Shown: in pieces, positions 1 to 8,368 of the stretch | How positions within the stretch are numbered: position 1 is the stretch's first letter | Layout of the letters: each line of letters starts with the position of its first letter | Assembly: GCF_029543245.1 (NCBI RefSeq) | Contig: NZ_JARQWV010000026.1 | Span: 1 to 64,000, forward strand | DNA length: 64,000 nucleotides | Source of the DNA: Caulobacter endophyticus | GTDB taxonomy: Bacteria > Pseudomonadota > Alphaproteobacteria > Caulobacterales > Caulobacteraceae | Direction of reading: 5' to 3' | Program-made: the position numbers and the translations under genes | Notes under the pieces: generated by a model | Seen by the model: the letters and a program-made list of their open reading frames with translations, nothing else | Databases searched by the model: none | What the model was told of the DNA's origin: nothing

Positions 1-96
1 GGTGTGGGGGGGTGGGGGTGTTTTTGCTGCGGCTCGGGGGGTGGGGGGGGGGGGGGGGGGGGGGGGGCGGCGGGGGGGGGGGGGGGGCCCCCCCGG
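1..96. other. G-rich low-complexity tract at window edge
   Basis: Positions 1-87 are almost entirely G runs, followed by a C run to about 94. There is no coding signal, repeat unit or regulatory layout, and the composition is unlike the rest of the window. The most economical reading is a homopolymer or assembly artefact at a contig end. Reading frames across it are artefacts. Positions 97-180 hold a fragment of an intergenic palindrome (hairpin at 142-163), and I see no gene before 353. Confidence 0.7.
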
Positions 97-180
97 CCGG
101 CACGGCGCCCAGTCTCGCCCCCTCCACCGCTTCGCGGTCCCCCTCCCCCGCAAGCGGGGGAGGAGATCTGAACAGACAAA

Positions 181-214
181 CGCCCGGGCGCCCTGCTCCC
201 GGGCGTTTTCTTTT
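181..214 (+). terminator. Rho-independent terminator
   Basis: The 8-bp arms CGCCCGGG (181-188) and CCCGGGCG (198-205) enclose a 9-nt loop and are followed by TTTTCTTTT. An AAA precedes the left arm, so the element could also work on the minus strand. It would end a transcript entering from the left, whose gene is not in the window. Confidence 0.8.
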
Positions 215-225
215 GCCCGCGCCTC

Positions 226-242
226 TGACAGCGTTATCGTCA
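226..242 (+). promoter_or_regulatory. Putative promoter/operator of the GH43 gene
   Basis: TGACAGCGTTATCGTCA is bounded by TGAC/GTCA arms. Its core GACAGCGTTATC (227-238) differs by one base from the GACAGCGTTGTC dyad before the GH3 gene at 17233. It also resembles the perfect GACAACGTTGTC beside the LacI gene. The TTATCG inside it could equally be a -10 box, with a poor -35 (TTTTGC, 211-216). It may be a LacI operator overlapping a promoter, or only a promoter. Confidence 0.35.
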
Positions 243-352
243 GAAAATGGGCGATGACACCGGTAGACAAAGCAGCGATCCGCCGCTTAAGTGACCGGTA
301 ACAAGCCGACGCGGCGTCAGTTCGCGCGGCCAGTACCCGGGAAGGAAAATTC

Positions 353-1984
353 ATGGCCGACCTCAGCCGACGCGGAGCCCTGTTGCTGACGGGCGGTTCG
401 CTACTGACGGGAGCGGCCGCCGCCACCCTGCCCTCCGCCGCCTCGGCCGAAGGCGTCGGCTCCCTTCCCGCCAAGCCCAAGTCCGGCCCGACCTGGACCA
501 AGGGCGTCGAAGGCCAACGCAAGGCCGACCTGGGCGACGGGACCTTCCTCAACCCGATCCTGGCCGGCGACCGGCCCGACCCGTCGATCCTCAAGGACGG
601 CGACGACTACTACATGACCCACTCGTCGTTCGACGCCTATCCGGGCCTCTTGATCTGGCACTCGAAGGACCTGGTGAACTGGGCGCCGGTGGGCCCGGCC
701 CTGAAGACCAACATCGGCTCGGTCTGGGCGCCGGAGCTGTGCAAGCACAAGGGCCGCTACTACCTCTACATCCCGGCCAAGTTCCCCAAGAACAACACCA
801 GCTACGTGATCTGGGCCGACAAGATCGAAGGCCCCTGGTCCGAGCCGATCGACCTGAAGCTGCCCGGCTATATCGACCCCGGCCATATCGTCGACGAGAA
901 CGGCGAGCGCTGGCTGTTCCTGTCGGGCGGCGACCGCATCAAGCTGGCGCCCGATGGCCTCTCAACGGTGGGCAAGCCCGAGCACGTCTATAATCCCTGG
1001 CGCTATCCGGACGACTGGGACGTCGAGGGCTTCTCGCCCGAGGGCCCCAAGGTCATGAAGAAGGGCGAGTACTTCTACATGATCACCGCCGTGGGCGGCA
1101 CGGCCGGCCCGCCGACCGGGCACATGGTCATCGCCGCGCGCGCCAAGTCGCTGGGCGGCCCGTGGGAGAACCACCCGAAGAACCCGCTGGTGCGCACCGT
1201 CGACAACGCCGAGAAGTGGTGGTCGCGCGGCCATGCCACCCTGGTCGAGGGCTCGGCCGGTGAGTGGTGGACCGTCTATCACGGCTACGAGAACGGCTTC
1301 TGGACCCTGGGCCGCCAGACCCTGCTGGCCCCGGTCACCTGGACCAAGGACGGCTGGTTCGACATCGGCGGCGGCGACCTGGCCAAGCCGATCAGGAAGC
1401 CCAAAGGCGGCACGGCCGTGCCGCACGGCATGGCGCTGTCGGACGACTTCTCGACCGACAAGTACGGCGTGCAGTGGAACTTCTTCGACCCCAAGCCGGG
1501 CGAGCAGGACCGCATCAGCCGCTCAAACGGCGTGCTGACGCTAAAGGGCGCGGGCGAGGCCCCGTCGACGGGCTCGCCGCTGATCTTCGTCAACGGCGAC
1601 CAGGCCTATGAGATCGAGTGCGAGATCGAAATCGATCCGGAGACCCGCGCCGGCCTGATCCTGTTCTACGACCGCCAGCTCTATTGCGGCCTGGGTTTCG
1701 ACGCCAAGAACTTCGTCACCCACCAGTACGGCATCGAGCGCGGGCGTCCCGCCAATCCGCATGGCTCGAAGATGCTCATGCGCCTGCGCAACAACCGCCA
1801 CATCGTCGCCTTCCACACCAGCGGCGACGGCGGCAAGACCTGGAAGCGGTTCGACCGCGGCATGGAGGTCAGCGGCTACCACCACAATGTGCGCGGCGGC
1901 TTCCTGATGCTGAAGCCGGGCATCTACGCCGCCGGCAAGGGCTCGGCTCGGTTCCTGAACTTCAAGTACCGCGCGCTGGACTAG
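353..1984 (+). CDS. Glycoside hydrolase family 43 protein, Tat-exported
   Basis: This is a five-bladed-propeller hydrolase of the GH43 type (beta-xylosidase or alpha-L-arabinofuranosidase), probably periplasmic and acting on xylan or arabinoxylan oligosaccharides. The N-terminus carries a twin-arginine signal (LSRRGALLLTGG). The catalytic set is visible: base Asp76 in RPDPS, Asp175 in YIDPGH and general acid Glu230 in SPEGPKV. Residues from about 350 form a C-terminal beta-sandwich as in two-domain GH43 enzymes. The ATG at 353 follows a GGAAGG ribosome site. It lies upstream of an esterase gene on the same strand, and a dyad at 226-242 may place it under the LacI-family regulator at 31484. 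The family is secure; the exact substrate is inferred. Confidence 0.9.
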   Translation: MADLSRRGALLLTGGSLLTGAAAATLPSAASAEGVGSLPAKPKSGPTWTKGVEGQRKADLGDGTFLNPILAGDRPDPSILKDGDDYYMTHSSFDAYPGLLIWHSKDLVNWAPVGPALKTNIGSVWAPELCKHKGRYYLYIPAKFPKNNTSYVIWADKIEGPWSEPIDLKLPGYIDPGHIVDENGERWLFLSGGDRIKLAPDGLSTVGKPEHVYNPWRYPDDWDVEGFSPEGPKVMKKGEYFYMITAVGGTAGPPTGHMVIAARAKSLGGPWENHPKNPLVRTVDNAEKWWSRGHATLVEGSAGEWWTVYHGYENGFWTLGRQTLLAPVTWTKDGWFDIGGGDLAKPIRKPKGGTAVPHGMALSDDFSTDKYGVQWNFFDPKPGEQDRISRSNGVLTLKGAGEAPSTGSPLIFVNGDQAYEIECEIEIDPETRAGLILFYDRQLYCGLGFDAKNFVTHQYGIERGRPANPHGSKMLMRLRNNRHIVAFHTSGDGGKTWKRFDRGMEVSGYHHNVRGGFLMLKPGIYAAGKGSARFLNFKYRALD

Positions 1985-2011
1985 TTTTCAGATCCTCCCC
2001 ATCCCCTTCAT

Positions 2012-2114
2012 CGTCATCCCGGAAAGCGCGCAGCGCTTATCCGGGACCCAGGGGCCAAGCGCAGTGCGGCGGCCCCTGGATCCCGGCTCTCCGCTTCGCT
2101 ACGCCGGGATGACG
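2012..2114. repeat. Palindromic intergenic element, family A
   Basis: Arms CGTCATCCCGG (2012-2022) and CCGGGATGACG (2104-2114) enclose internally related GGGACCCAGGGGCC and GGCCCCTGGATCCC segments. The transcript would fold into one long hairpin. Closely related copies lie at 28417-28556 and 35357-35462, with a half element at 50075-50117. It lies between the GH43 and esterase genes. Confidence 0.85.
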
Positions 2115-2136
2115 AGCCATTTTGGAGCTGACATTA

Positions 2137-3006
2137 ATGAAGTCCCTCCTCCTCGCCGCCGTCCTGGCGACCGCTCCCCTCGTCGCTCACGCCCAGGCGC
2201 CCGAAGCCGAGCCGCCGATGTTCCGGGCCGTGAAGATCGTGCTGATCGGCGACTCCACCACCGCCGTGATCGGCGGGTGGGGCCCCAGCTTCTGCGGCCA
2301 GCACCTGACCTCGTTCGCCGCCTGCATCAACCTGGCGCGCGGCGGCCGCTCCAGCGGCAACTACCGCACCGAGGGCTCGTGGCGGCTGGCCATGAAGGAG
2401 ATCGGCTCGGGAGGGTTCACCGACACCTATGTGCTGATCCAGTTCGGCCACAACGACCAGCCGGGCAAGCCGGGCCGCTCGACGGACCTCGCCACCGAAT
2501 ACCCCGCCAACCTGAAACGCTATGTCGAGGAGGTCCGCGCCGCCGGCGGCAAGCCGGTGCTGGTCACGCCGCTCACCCGTCGGCAGTTCCAGGACGGCAA
2601 GCTGATCGACGACCTCGCCCCGTGGGCCGAGGCCACCCGCAAGGTCGCGGCCGAGACCAAGACCCCGCTCGTCGACCTGCACGCCAAGTCCTACGCCGCC
2701 GTCCAAGCGATGGGCGCGGCGGAAGCGACCCGGTTCGCCCAGCAGCCGCCCCCGGCCGAGGTGCTGGCCGCCGCCAGGACCGGCACCACGATCAGCGCCC
2801 AGCCGGCGACTCCTGCGACGCCAGGCGCGGCGCCCGCTCCAGCCGCCAAGGCCCAGAACAACGCCGCCGTCGAGCCGATGGGGCAAGCCAAGCTGTCGTT
2901 CGACTACACCCACCTGGGTCGCGACGGCGCCGACTATTTCTCGAAGATCGTCACCGACGAACTGGCCGTGGCCGTTCCGGCCCTGCGGCGGTATCTGGTG
3001 CCGTAG
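2137..3006 (+). CDS. SGNH/GDSL hydrolase, rhamnogalacturonan acetylesterase-like (CE12 type)
   Basis: A secreted carbohydrate esterase that probably removes acetyl groups from pectin or xylan. The signal peptide ends near AHAQA. The SGNH blocks are clear: GDST with nucleophile Ser40, a conserved Gly in LARGGRSS, GHNDQ with Asn106, and the C-terminal DYTH pair Asp256/His259. Residues ~210-245 form an Ala/Pro-rich insertion before the last block. The ATG at 2137 is preferred over TTG 2122 because GGAG (2124-2127) sits at ribosome-site distance and the signal peptide then starts correctly. It follows the GH43 gene after a family A palindrome, so co-transcription is plausible but not shown. Confidence 0.87.
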   Translation: MKSLLLAAVLATAPLVAHAQAPEAEPPMFRAVKIVLIGDSTTAVIGGWGPSFCGQHLTSFAACINLARGGRSSGNYRTEGSWRLAMKEIGSGGFTDTYVLIQFGHNDQPGKPGRSTDLATEYPANLKRYVEEVRAAGGKPVLVTPLTRRQFQDGKLIDDLAPWAEATRKVAAETKTPLVDLHAKSYAAVQAMGAAEATRFAQQPPPAEVLAAARTGTTISAQPATPATPGAAPAPAAKAQNNAAVEPMGQAKLSFDYTHLGRDGADYFSKIVTDELAVAVPALRRYLVP

Positions 3007-3051
3007 GATGCGGATCAAAACTCGGGATCCTGACCGTTTTTCACCGAGCAT

Positions 3052-3144
3052 CCCCGCGAAGGCGGGGATCCAAGCTGGATTTCAGGACCAAGCACAAACG
3101 CCGAGCGCACCGCGGATTCGGCTTGGGTCCCCGCCTTCGCGGGG
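3052..3144. repeat. Palindromic intergenic element, family B
   Basis: CCCCGCGAAGGCGGGG (3052-3067) and CCCCGCCTTCGCGGGG (3129-3144) form an inverted pair, each arm also self-complementary. Sister copies lie at 35922-36008 and 49941-50032. It sits between the convergent esterase and TetR genes and could act as a bidirectional stem-loop. Confidence 0.85.
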
Positions 3145-3216
3145 AAGGACGGGTTTGGAGCTGAAACGCTCCGAATCCTGACGCCGACCGAAGACTCCGC
3201 TTTCGAAGGAAACCGC

Positions 3217-3813
3217 TTACCCCAGAAGGCAGGTCAGGACCGCCTTCATCACGCTGGCCATGGCCTTGCGGTCCTGTTCCGGGTGATTGACGCTGCGGAT
3301 GACCAGGCCGTCGAACATCGCGCCGATCAGTTCGGTGCGGGCGGCGAACTCGGCCTCGCTCCATTCGGGCTTGCGGCTGCGCGCCAGCATCTGGCTGGCC
3401 AGGGCGCGCTCCTGGTCGTCGGCGGCGCGGACGATGGCGGCGACCTTGGGATTGCGCGAAGCCTCGGCCATCACCTCCAGCACCAGCGGCGCGCGGCGCG
3501 GGTCGTAGCACTTGCTGACCGCCTCATCGATGTGGTCGAGCATGGCGTCGAGCAGCGTGCCCGGCCGGCTTTCCAGTTCGGCGAACTTCTCGCGCATCTC
3601 GGCCAGGTCCTGGGCGACGATCGCCGCCACCATGGCTTCCTTGTTCTCGAAGTAGCGATAGATCTGGCCAACGCTCAGGCCCGCGGCCTTTGCGATCTCG
3701 GCCATGCTGGCGCCATGGAAGCCGGCCTGGCGCACAACGTCGCAGGCCGCATCCAGAATCTGTTGCCGCCGCGCCTCGGGCGTCGGCTTGGCGTTTGAAC
3801 TCACGTCGACCAT
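3217..3813 (-). CDS. tipR: TetR-family repressor of the adjacent AcrAB-NodT efflux operon
   Basis: A 198-residue TetR-type repressor. The N-terminal helix-turn-helix is typical (MAEIAKAAGLSVGQIYRYFENKEAMV, about residues 38-63), and the C-terminal half is a divergent ligand-binding domain. It is transcribed away from acrA. The 24-bp perfect palindrome at 3911-3934 between the two genes is the obvious operator. Caulobacter has a TetR repressor, TipR, beside an AcrAB-NodT operon; the symbol is given by that analogy and is not proved here. Drug or other ligand binding would derepress the pump. Confidence 0.85.
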   Translation of the reverse strand: MVDVSSNAKPTPEARRQQILDAACDVVRQAGFHGASMAEIAKAAGLSVGQIYRYFENKEAMVAAIVAQDLAEMREKFAELESRPGTLLDAMLDHIDEAVSKCYDPRRAPLVLEVMAEASRNPKVAAIVRAADDQERALASQMLARSRKPEWSEAEFAARTELIGAMFDGLVIRSVNHPEQDRKAMASVMKAVLTCLLG

Positions 3814-3873
3814 CGAGCGGTCCCGTTCTCCATTACATTTCCGTCAGGTCAACTGGGCCGACAGGACGGGGTG

Positions 3874-3902
3874 TTGACTTCGCCTTACCCCGGGCCTATG
3901 TC
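3874..3902 (+). promoter_or_regulatory. Sigma-70-type promoter of acrA-acrB-nodT
   Basis: TTGACT (3874-3879) and TATGTC (3897-3902) are separated by 17 nt, which predicts transcription starting near 3909. The TetR operator palindrome begins at 3911, so bound repressor would cover the start site. The leader to the acrA ATG is about 97 nt. Confidence 0.65.
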
Positions 3903-3910
3903 CAGCGCAA

Positions 3911-3934
3911 TTGAGAATGAACGTTCATTCTCAA
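3911..3934. promoter_or_regulatory. 24-bp perfect palindrome, TetR operator
   Basis: The half-site TTGAGAATGAAC (3911-3922) is followed directly by its exact reverse complement (3923-3934). The perfect symmetry, the position at the predicted start site of the efflux operon, and the divergent TetR gene make it a near-certain operator. It would also lie upstream of the repressor gene and may mediate autoregulation. Confidence 0.9.
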
Positions 3935-4005
3935 ATTGTTCATCATAGGCGCGTCGTCAAGGGGACCTCCCCTCCTTGCGGCAGCCTGTCGCTCCGGGGA
4001 TATCC

Positions 4006-5160
4006 ATGGCTATCAAACGTCCGCTCGCCGCTTCGGCGGTTCTTCTGGCGGCTGTCTCGCTCACCCTCGCCGCCTGCGGGCAAGGCAAGGGCGGAGCCGC
4101 GGGCGGCATGGGCGCGGGCGGTCCCACGCCCGTGGGCGTGGTGGTCGTGAAGACCGAGCCGGTGACCCTGACCAGCGAACTTCAGGGCCGCACCTCGGCC
4201 TATCTGGTCTCGGAAGTGCGTCCGCAGGTCGGCGGCATCGTGAAGGCCCGCCTGTTCCAGGAAGGCTCCTACGTCCGCGCCGGCCAGCCGCTCTACCAGA
4301 TCGAGCCGGCGACCTTCCAAGCCTCGGTCAACAGCGCCCAGGCGGGCCTGGCCCAGGCCCAGGCGACCTACACCGCCGCCAAGCTGAAGGCCGACCGCTA
4401 CAAGGAACTGGTCGCCGTCAACGCCGTCTCCAAGCAGGACAACGACGACGCCCAGGCCGCCGCCCAGCAGGCCCAGGCGAACGTCGCCGCCCAGAAGGCC
4501 GCGCTCGACAACGCCCGCATCAACCTGGGCTGGACCCGCGTGGTCGCCCCGATCTCGGGCCGTATCGGCAAGAGCTCGGTGACCCCCGGCGCCCTGGTCA
4601 CGGCCAGCCAGGCCACCGCCCTGGCCACCATCCAGAACCTCGACAAGGTCTATGTCGACCTGACCCAGTCGTCGGCCGAGCTGCTGCAGCTGCAGCGTGA
4701 TCTCGCCGGCGGCCAGATCGGTCGTTCGGGCTCGGCCCAGGTCAGCCTGAAGCTGGAAGACGGCTCGACCTATCCGACCCAGGGCCGCCTGGAGTTCTCG
4801 GACGTCACCGTCGACCAGACCACCGGCTCGTTCGGCCTGCGCGCCACCTTCGACAACCCCAACGGCACCCTGCTGCCGGGCATGTACGTCCGCGCCACCC
4901 TGGGCAAGGGCGTGGCCTCCAACGGCGTGCTGATCCCGCAAGCCGGCGTCAGCCGCGACCCGAAGGGCAACGCCACGGTCACCGTGGTCGGCGCCAAGGG
5001 CGTGGCCGAGATCCGTCCGATCACCGTCGGCCAGACGGTCGGCGACAAGTGGCTGGTGACCTCCGGCCTGAAGGTCGGCGATCAGGTCATCGTCGAAGGC
5101 CTGCAGAAGGTCCGTCCTGGCGCGCCCGTGAAGGCCGCCGTCATCACCGCTCAACGCTAA
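4006..5160 (+). CDS. acrA: RND efflux periplasmic adaptor (membrane fusion) lipoprotein
   Basis: The periplasmic adaptor of a tripartite drug pump. It carries a lipoprotein signal with lipobox LAAC (Cys24), a biotinyl-lipoyl-like half (VSEVRPQVGGIVKARLFQEGSYVRAGQPLYQIEP), an alpha-helical hairpin rich in Ala/Gln (about 95-165), the second lipoyl half (INLGWTRVVAPISGRIG), and beta-barrel and membrane-proximal domains. The ATG at 4006 is chosen over the upstream TTG 3976 because it begins the signal peptide and follows GGGGA. The acrB gene starts 12 nt after its stop codon. Length (384 aa) is normal for AcrA/MexA. Confidence 0.95.
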   Translation: MAIKRPLAASAVLLAAVSLTLAACGQGKGGAAGGMGAGGPTPVGVVVVKTEPVTLTSELQGRTSAYLVSEVRPQVGGIVKARLFQEGSYVRAGQPLYQIEPATFQASVNSAQAGLAQAQATYTAAKLKADRYKELVAVNAVSKQDNDDAQAAAQQAQANVAAQKAALDNARINLGWTRVVAPISGRIGKSSVTPGALVTASQATALATIQNLDKVYVDLTQSSAELLQLQRDLAGGQIGRSGSAQVSLKLEDGSTYPTQGRLEFSDVTVDQTTGSFGLRATFDNPNGTLLPGMYVRATLGKGVASNGVLIPQAGVSRDPKGNATVTVVGAKGVAEIRPITVGQTVGDKWLVTSGLKVGDQVIVEGLQKVRPGAPVKAAVITAQR

Positions 5161-5172
5161 GGCCGGCCCACA

Positions 5173-8100
5173 ATGCTGTCCCGTTTCTTCATCGACAGAC
5201 CCATCTTCGCATGGGTGGTCGCGATCGTGATCATGCTGGCGGGGGCGCTCGCCATCCGCACGCTGCCGATCGCGCAGTATCCCGAGATCGCCCTGCCGCA
5301 GGTCTCGGTCTCCGCCAACTATCCGGGCGCCTCGGCCAAGACGGTCGAGGACAGCGTCACCCAGGTCATCGAACAGAAGATGAAGGGCCTCGACGGCCTG
5401 GATTACATGTCGTCGACCAGCGACAGCTCGGGCTCGGCCACGGTCACCCTGACCTTCAAGGCCGGCACCGACATCGACATCGCCCAGGTGCAGGTCCAGA
5501 ACAAGCTGCAGACCGCCACCGCCCTGCTGCCGCAGGAAGTGCAGCAGCAAGGCCTGACGGTCGCCAAGTCGGCCCGTAACTTCATGATGGTCGTCGGCCT
5601 CTATTCGGAGAACGACAAGACCACCAACACCGACCTCGCGGACTACATCGCGTCCAACATCCAGGACCCGCTGAGCCGCGTCGACGGCGTGGGCGAAGTG
5701 CAGCTGTTCGGCGCCCAGTACGCCATGCGCATCTGGCTCGACCCGAACAAGCTGTCGTCCTACAGCCTGACGCCTTCGGACGTGTCGGCGGCCATCCAGG
5801 CCCAGAACGCGCAGGTTTCGGCCGGCCAGCTGGGCGGCACGCCCAACCTGCCGGGCACGGGCCTGAACGCCACGATCACGGCCCAGTCGCGCCTGCAGAC
5901 GCCCGAAGAGTTCGAGAACATCATCGTCAAGAACAGCACGGGCGGGGCTCTGGTCCGCCTGCGCGACGTCGCCCGCGTCGAGCTGGGCGCCGAAAGCTAC
6001 GTCTCGACCGCGAAGTTCAACGGCCGTCCGGCCGCGGGTCTGGCCATCCGCCTGGCCCCCGGCGCCAATGCTCTGGACACCGCCAAGGCGGTCAAGGAGC
6101 AGATGGCCACGCTCGAGAAGACCTTCCCGGCCGGCTACAAGTACGTCGTTCCCTACGACTCCACGCCGTTCGTGGAACTGTCGATCCACGAAGTGATCAA
6201 GACGCTGGTCGAAGCCATCATCCTGGTCTTCATCGTCATGTTCCTGTTCCTGCAGAACTGGCGCGCCACCCTGATCCCGACCATCGCCGTCCCGGTCGTG
6301 CTTCTGGGCACCTTCGGCATCCTCGCGGCCTTCGGCTACTCCATCAACACCCTGACCATGTTCGGCCTCGTGCTGGCCATCGGCCTCCTCGTCGACGACG
6401 CCATCGTCGTGGTCGAGAACGTCGAGCGGGTGATGAGCGAAGAGGGTCTCTCCCCCGTCGAGGCCACGCGCAAGTCGATGGGCGAGATCACCGGCGCCCT
6501 GATCGGCATCGCGCTGGTCCTGTCGGCGGTGTTCGTGCCGATGGCCTTCTTCAGCGGCTCGCAAGGCGTCATCTACCGCCAGTTCTCGATCACCATCGTC
6601 TCGGCGATGATGCTGTCGGTCGTGGTCGCCCTGGTGCTGACGCCGGCGCTCTGCGCCACCATGCTCAAGCCGCATGACCGCGCCCACGGCGAGGCTCTGC
6701 GCACCGATCATCCGGGCGCGCTCGGTGCGGTGGCCAACCTCTTCAACCGCTTCTTCAACTGGTTCAACCGCAGCTTCAACGACGTCTCGGGACGCTATCA
6801 GGGCGGGGTCCGCAAGATCCTCGGCCGCAGTGTCCGCTGGATGGCCATCTACGGCGTGATCATCCTGGTCATGGGCCTGCTGTTCGTCCGCCTGCCCAGC
6901 GCCTTCCTGCCGGAAGAAGACCAGGGGATCATGATCACCCTCGTCCAGCTGCCGCCGGGCGCCACCGAGGAACGCACCCTGGGCGTCCTCGACCAGGTCC
7001 GCAGCCACTTCATGGACGAAGAGAAGGACGCCGTGCAGTCGGTGTTCACCGTCTCGGGCTTCAGCTTCAGCGGCGCGGGCCAGAACGCCGGTCTGGCCTT
7101 CGTCCGCCTGAAGGACTTCGACGAGCGCAAGGCCGCCAACCTCAAGGCTCCGGCCGTCGCCGGCCGCGCCATGGGCAAGTTCCTGCAGATCCGCGATGCG
7201 ATGGTGTTCGCCGTCGTGCCGCCGGCCGTGCCGGAACTGGGCACCTCGTCGGGCTTCGACTTCCAGCTGCAGGACATCGGCGGCGTGGGCCATGACGCCC
7301 TCACCGCGGCCCGCAACCAGGTCCTGGGCATGGCTGGCCAGGATCCCAACCTGGTCGGCGTGCGTCCCAACGGTCAGGAAGACACCCCGCAGCTGAAGAT
7401 CGACATCGACCAGGCCAAGGCCGGCTCGATGGGCCTGACCACGGCCGACATCAACGCGGCGCTCAGCGCGGCGTGGGGCGGCTCGTACGTCAACGACTTC
7501 ATCGACCGCGGCCGGGTCAAGAAGGTCTACATGCAGGCCGACGCGCCCTACCGCATGAAGCCTGAAGACCTGAACAACTGGTACGTCCGCAACAGCAGCG
7601 GCCAGATGGTGCCCTTCTCGGCCTTCGCCACGACCCGCTGGGTCTACGGCTCGCCGCGCCTGGAGCGCTATAACGGTCTGTCGTCGATGAACATCCAGGG
7701 CGCTCCGGCCCCGGGCAAGAGCTCGGGCGACGCGATGGCGGCCATGGAGAAGATCGCCGCCCAGCTGCCGGCCGGCATCGGCTTCGAGTGGACCGGCCTG
7801 TCGGCCCAGGAACGTGAAGCGGGCAACCAGGCTCCGGCCCTGTACGCGATCTCGATCCTGGTGGTGTTCCTGCTGCTGGCGGCCCTCTACGAGAGCTGGT
7901 CGATCCCGCTGTCGGTCATCATGGTCATCCCGCTCGGCATCGTCGGCGCCCTGCTGGCGACCACCCTGCGCGGCCTGAGCAACGACATCTACTTCCAGGT
8001 GGGCCTGCTCACGACCATGGGCCTGGCGGCCAAGAACGCCATCCTGATCGTCGAGTTCGCCAAGGAGATCTTCGAGCGCACCGGCGACCTTGTGGAAGCC

Positions 8101-8367
8101 ACGCTGGAAGCCGTCCGCATCCGTCTGCGTCCGATCATCATGACGTCGCTGGCCTTCGTCTTCGGCGTGCTGCCGCTGGCGACGTCCAACGGCGCCGGCT
8201 CGGGCAGCCAGCACGCGATCGGCACGGGCGTCATCGGCGGCATGTTGTCGGCGACCATCCTGGCGATCTTCTTCGTCCCGCTGTTCTTCGTGATCGTCGA
8301 ACGGATCTTCAAGCCCAAGCCCCGTCACCACGACGAGGCCCCCGCCACCCCGGTGGAAAGCCACTGA
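5173..8367 (+). CDS. acrB: RND multidrug efflux transporter, inner-membrane pump
   Basis: The proton-driven pump of the AcrAB-NodT system, HAE1 type, 1064 aa. The start [18 protein letters not shown] is the canonical first transmembrane segment. Proton-relay residues are in place: the Asp408-Asp409 pair in [16 protein letters not shown] (TM4) and Lys954 in [16 protein letters not shown] (TM10). Two large periplasmic loops (about 30-340 and 565-870) hold the porter and docking domains. The stop at 8367 is separated by one base from the nodT ATG, so the genes are translationally linked. No defect is visible. Confidence 0.97.
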   Translation: MLSRFFIDRPIFAWVVAIVIMLAGALAIRTLPIAQYPEIALPQVSVSANYPGASAKTVEDSVTQVIEQKMKGLDGLDYMSSTSDSSGSATVTLTFKAGTDIDIAQVQVQNKLQTATALLPQEVQQQGLTVAKSARNFMMVVGLYSENDKTTNTDLADYIASNIQDPLSRVDGVGEVQLFGAQYAMRIWLDPNKLSSYSLTPSDVSAAIQAQNAQVSAGQLGGTPNLPGTGLNATITAQSRLQTPEEFENIIVKNSTGGALVRLRDVARVELGAESYVSTAKFNGRPAAGLAIRLAPGANALDTAKAVKEQMATLEKTFPAGYKYVVPYDSTPFVELSIHEVIKTLVEAIILVFIVMFLFLQNWRATLIPTIAVPVVLLGTFGILAAFGYSINTLTMFGLVLAIGLLVDDAIVVVENVERVMSEEGLSPVEATRKSMGEITGALIGIALVLSAVFVPMAFFSGSQGVIYRQFSITIVSAMMLSVVVALVLTPALCATMLKPHDRAHGEALRTDHPGALGAVANLFNRFFNWFNRSFNDVSGRYQGGVRKILGRSVRWMAIYGVIILVMGLLFVRLPSAFLPEEDQGIMITLVQLPPGATEERTLGVLDQVRSHFMDEEKDAVQSVFTVSGFSFSGAGQNAGLAFVRLKDFDERKAANLKAPAVAGRAMGKFLQIRDAMVFAVVPPAVPELGTSSGFDFQLQDIGGVGHDALTAARNQVLGMAGQDPNLVGVRPNGQEDTPQLKIDIDQAKAGSMGLTTADINAALSAAWGGSYVNDFIDRGRVKKVYMQADAPYRMKPEDLNNWYVRNSSGQMVPFSAFATTRWVYGSPRLERYNGLSSMNIQGAPAPGKSSGDAMAAMEKIAAQLPAGIGFEWTGLSAQEREAGNQAPALYAISILVVFLLLAALYESWSIPLSVIMVIPLGIVGALLATTLRGLSNDIYFQVGLLTTMGLAAKNAILIVEFAKEIFERTGDLVEATLEAVRIRLRPIIMTSLAFVFGVLPLATSNGAGSGSQHAIGTGVIGGMLSATILAIFFVPLFFVIVERIFKPKPRHHDEAPATPVESH

Positions 8368-8368
8368 G

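Noticed and set aside
2-301. Two short open frames across the G tract
   Set aside because: They consist of poly-Gly and poly-Arg from the homopolymer and have no ribosome site.
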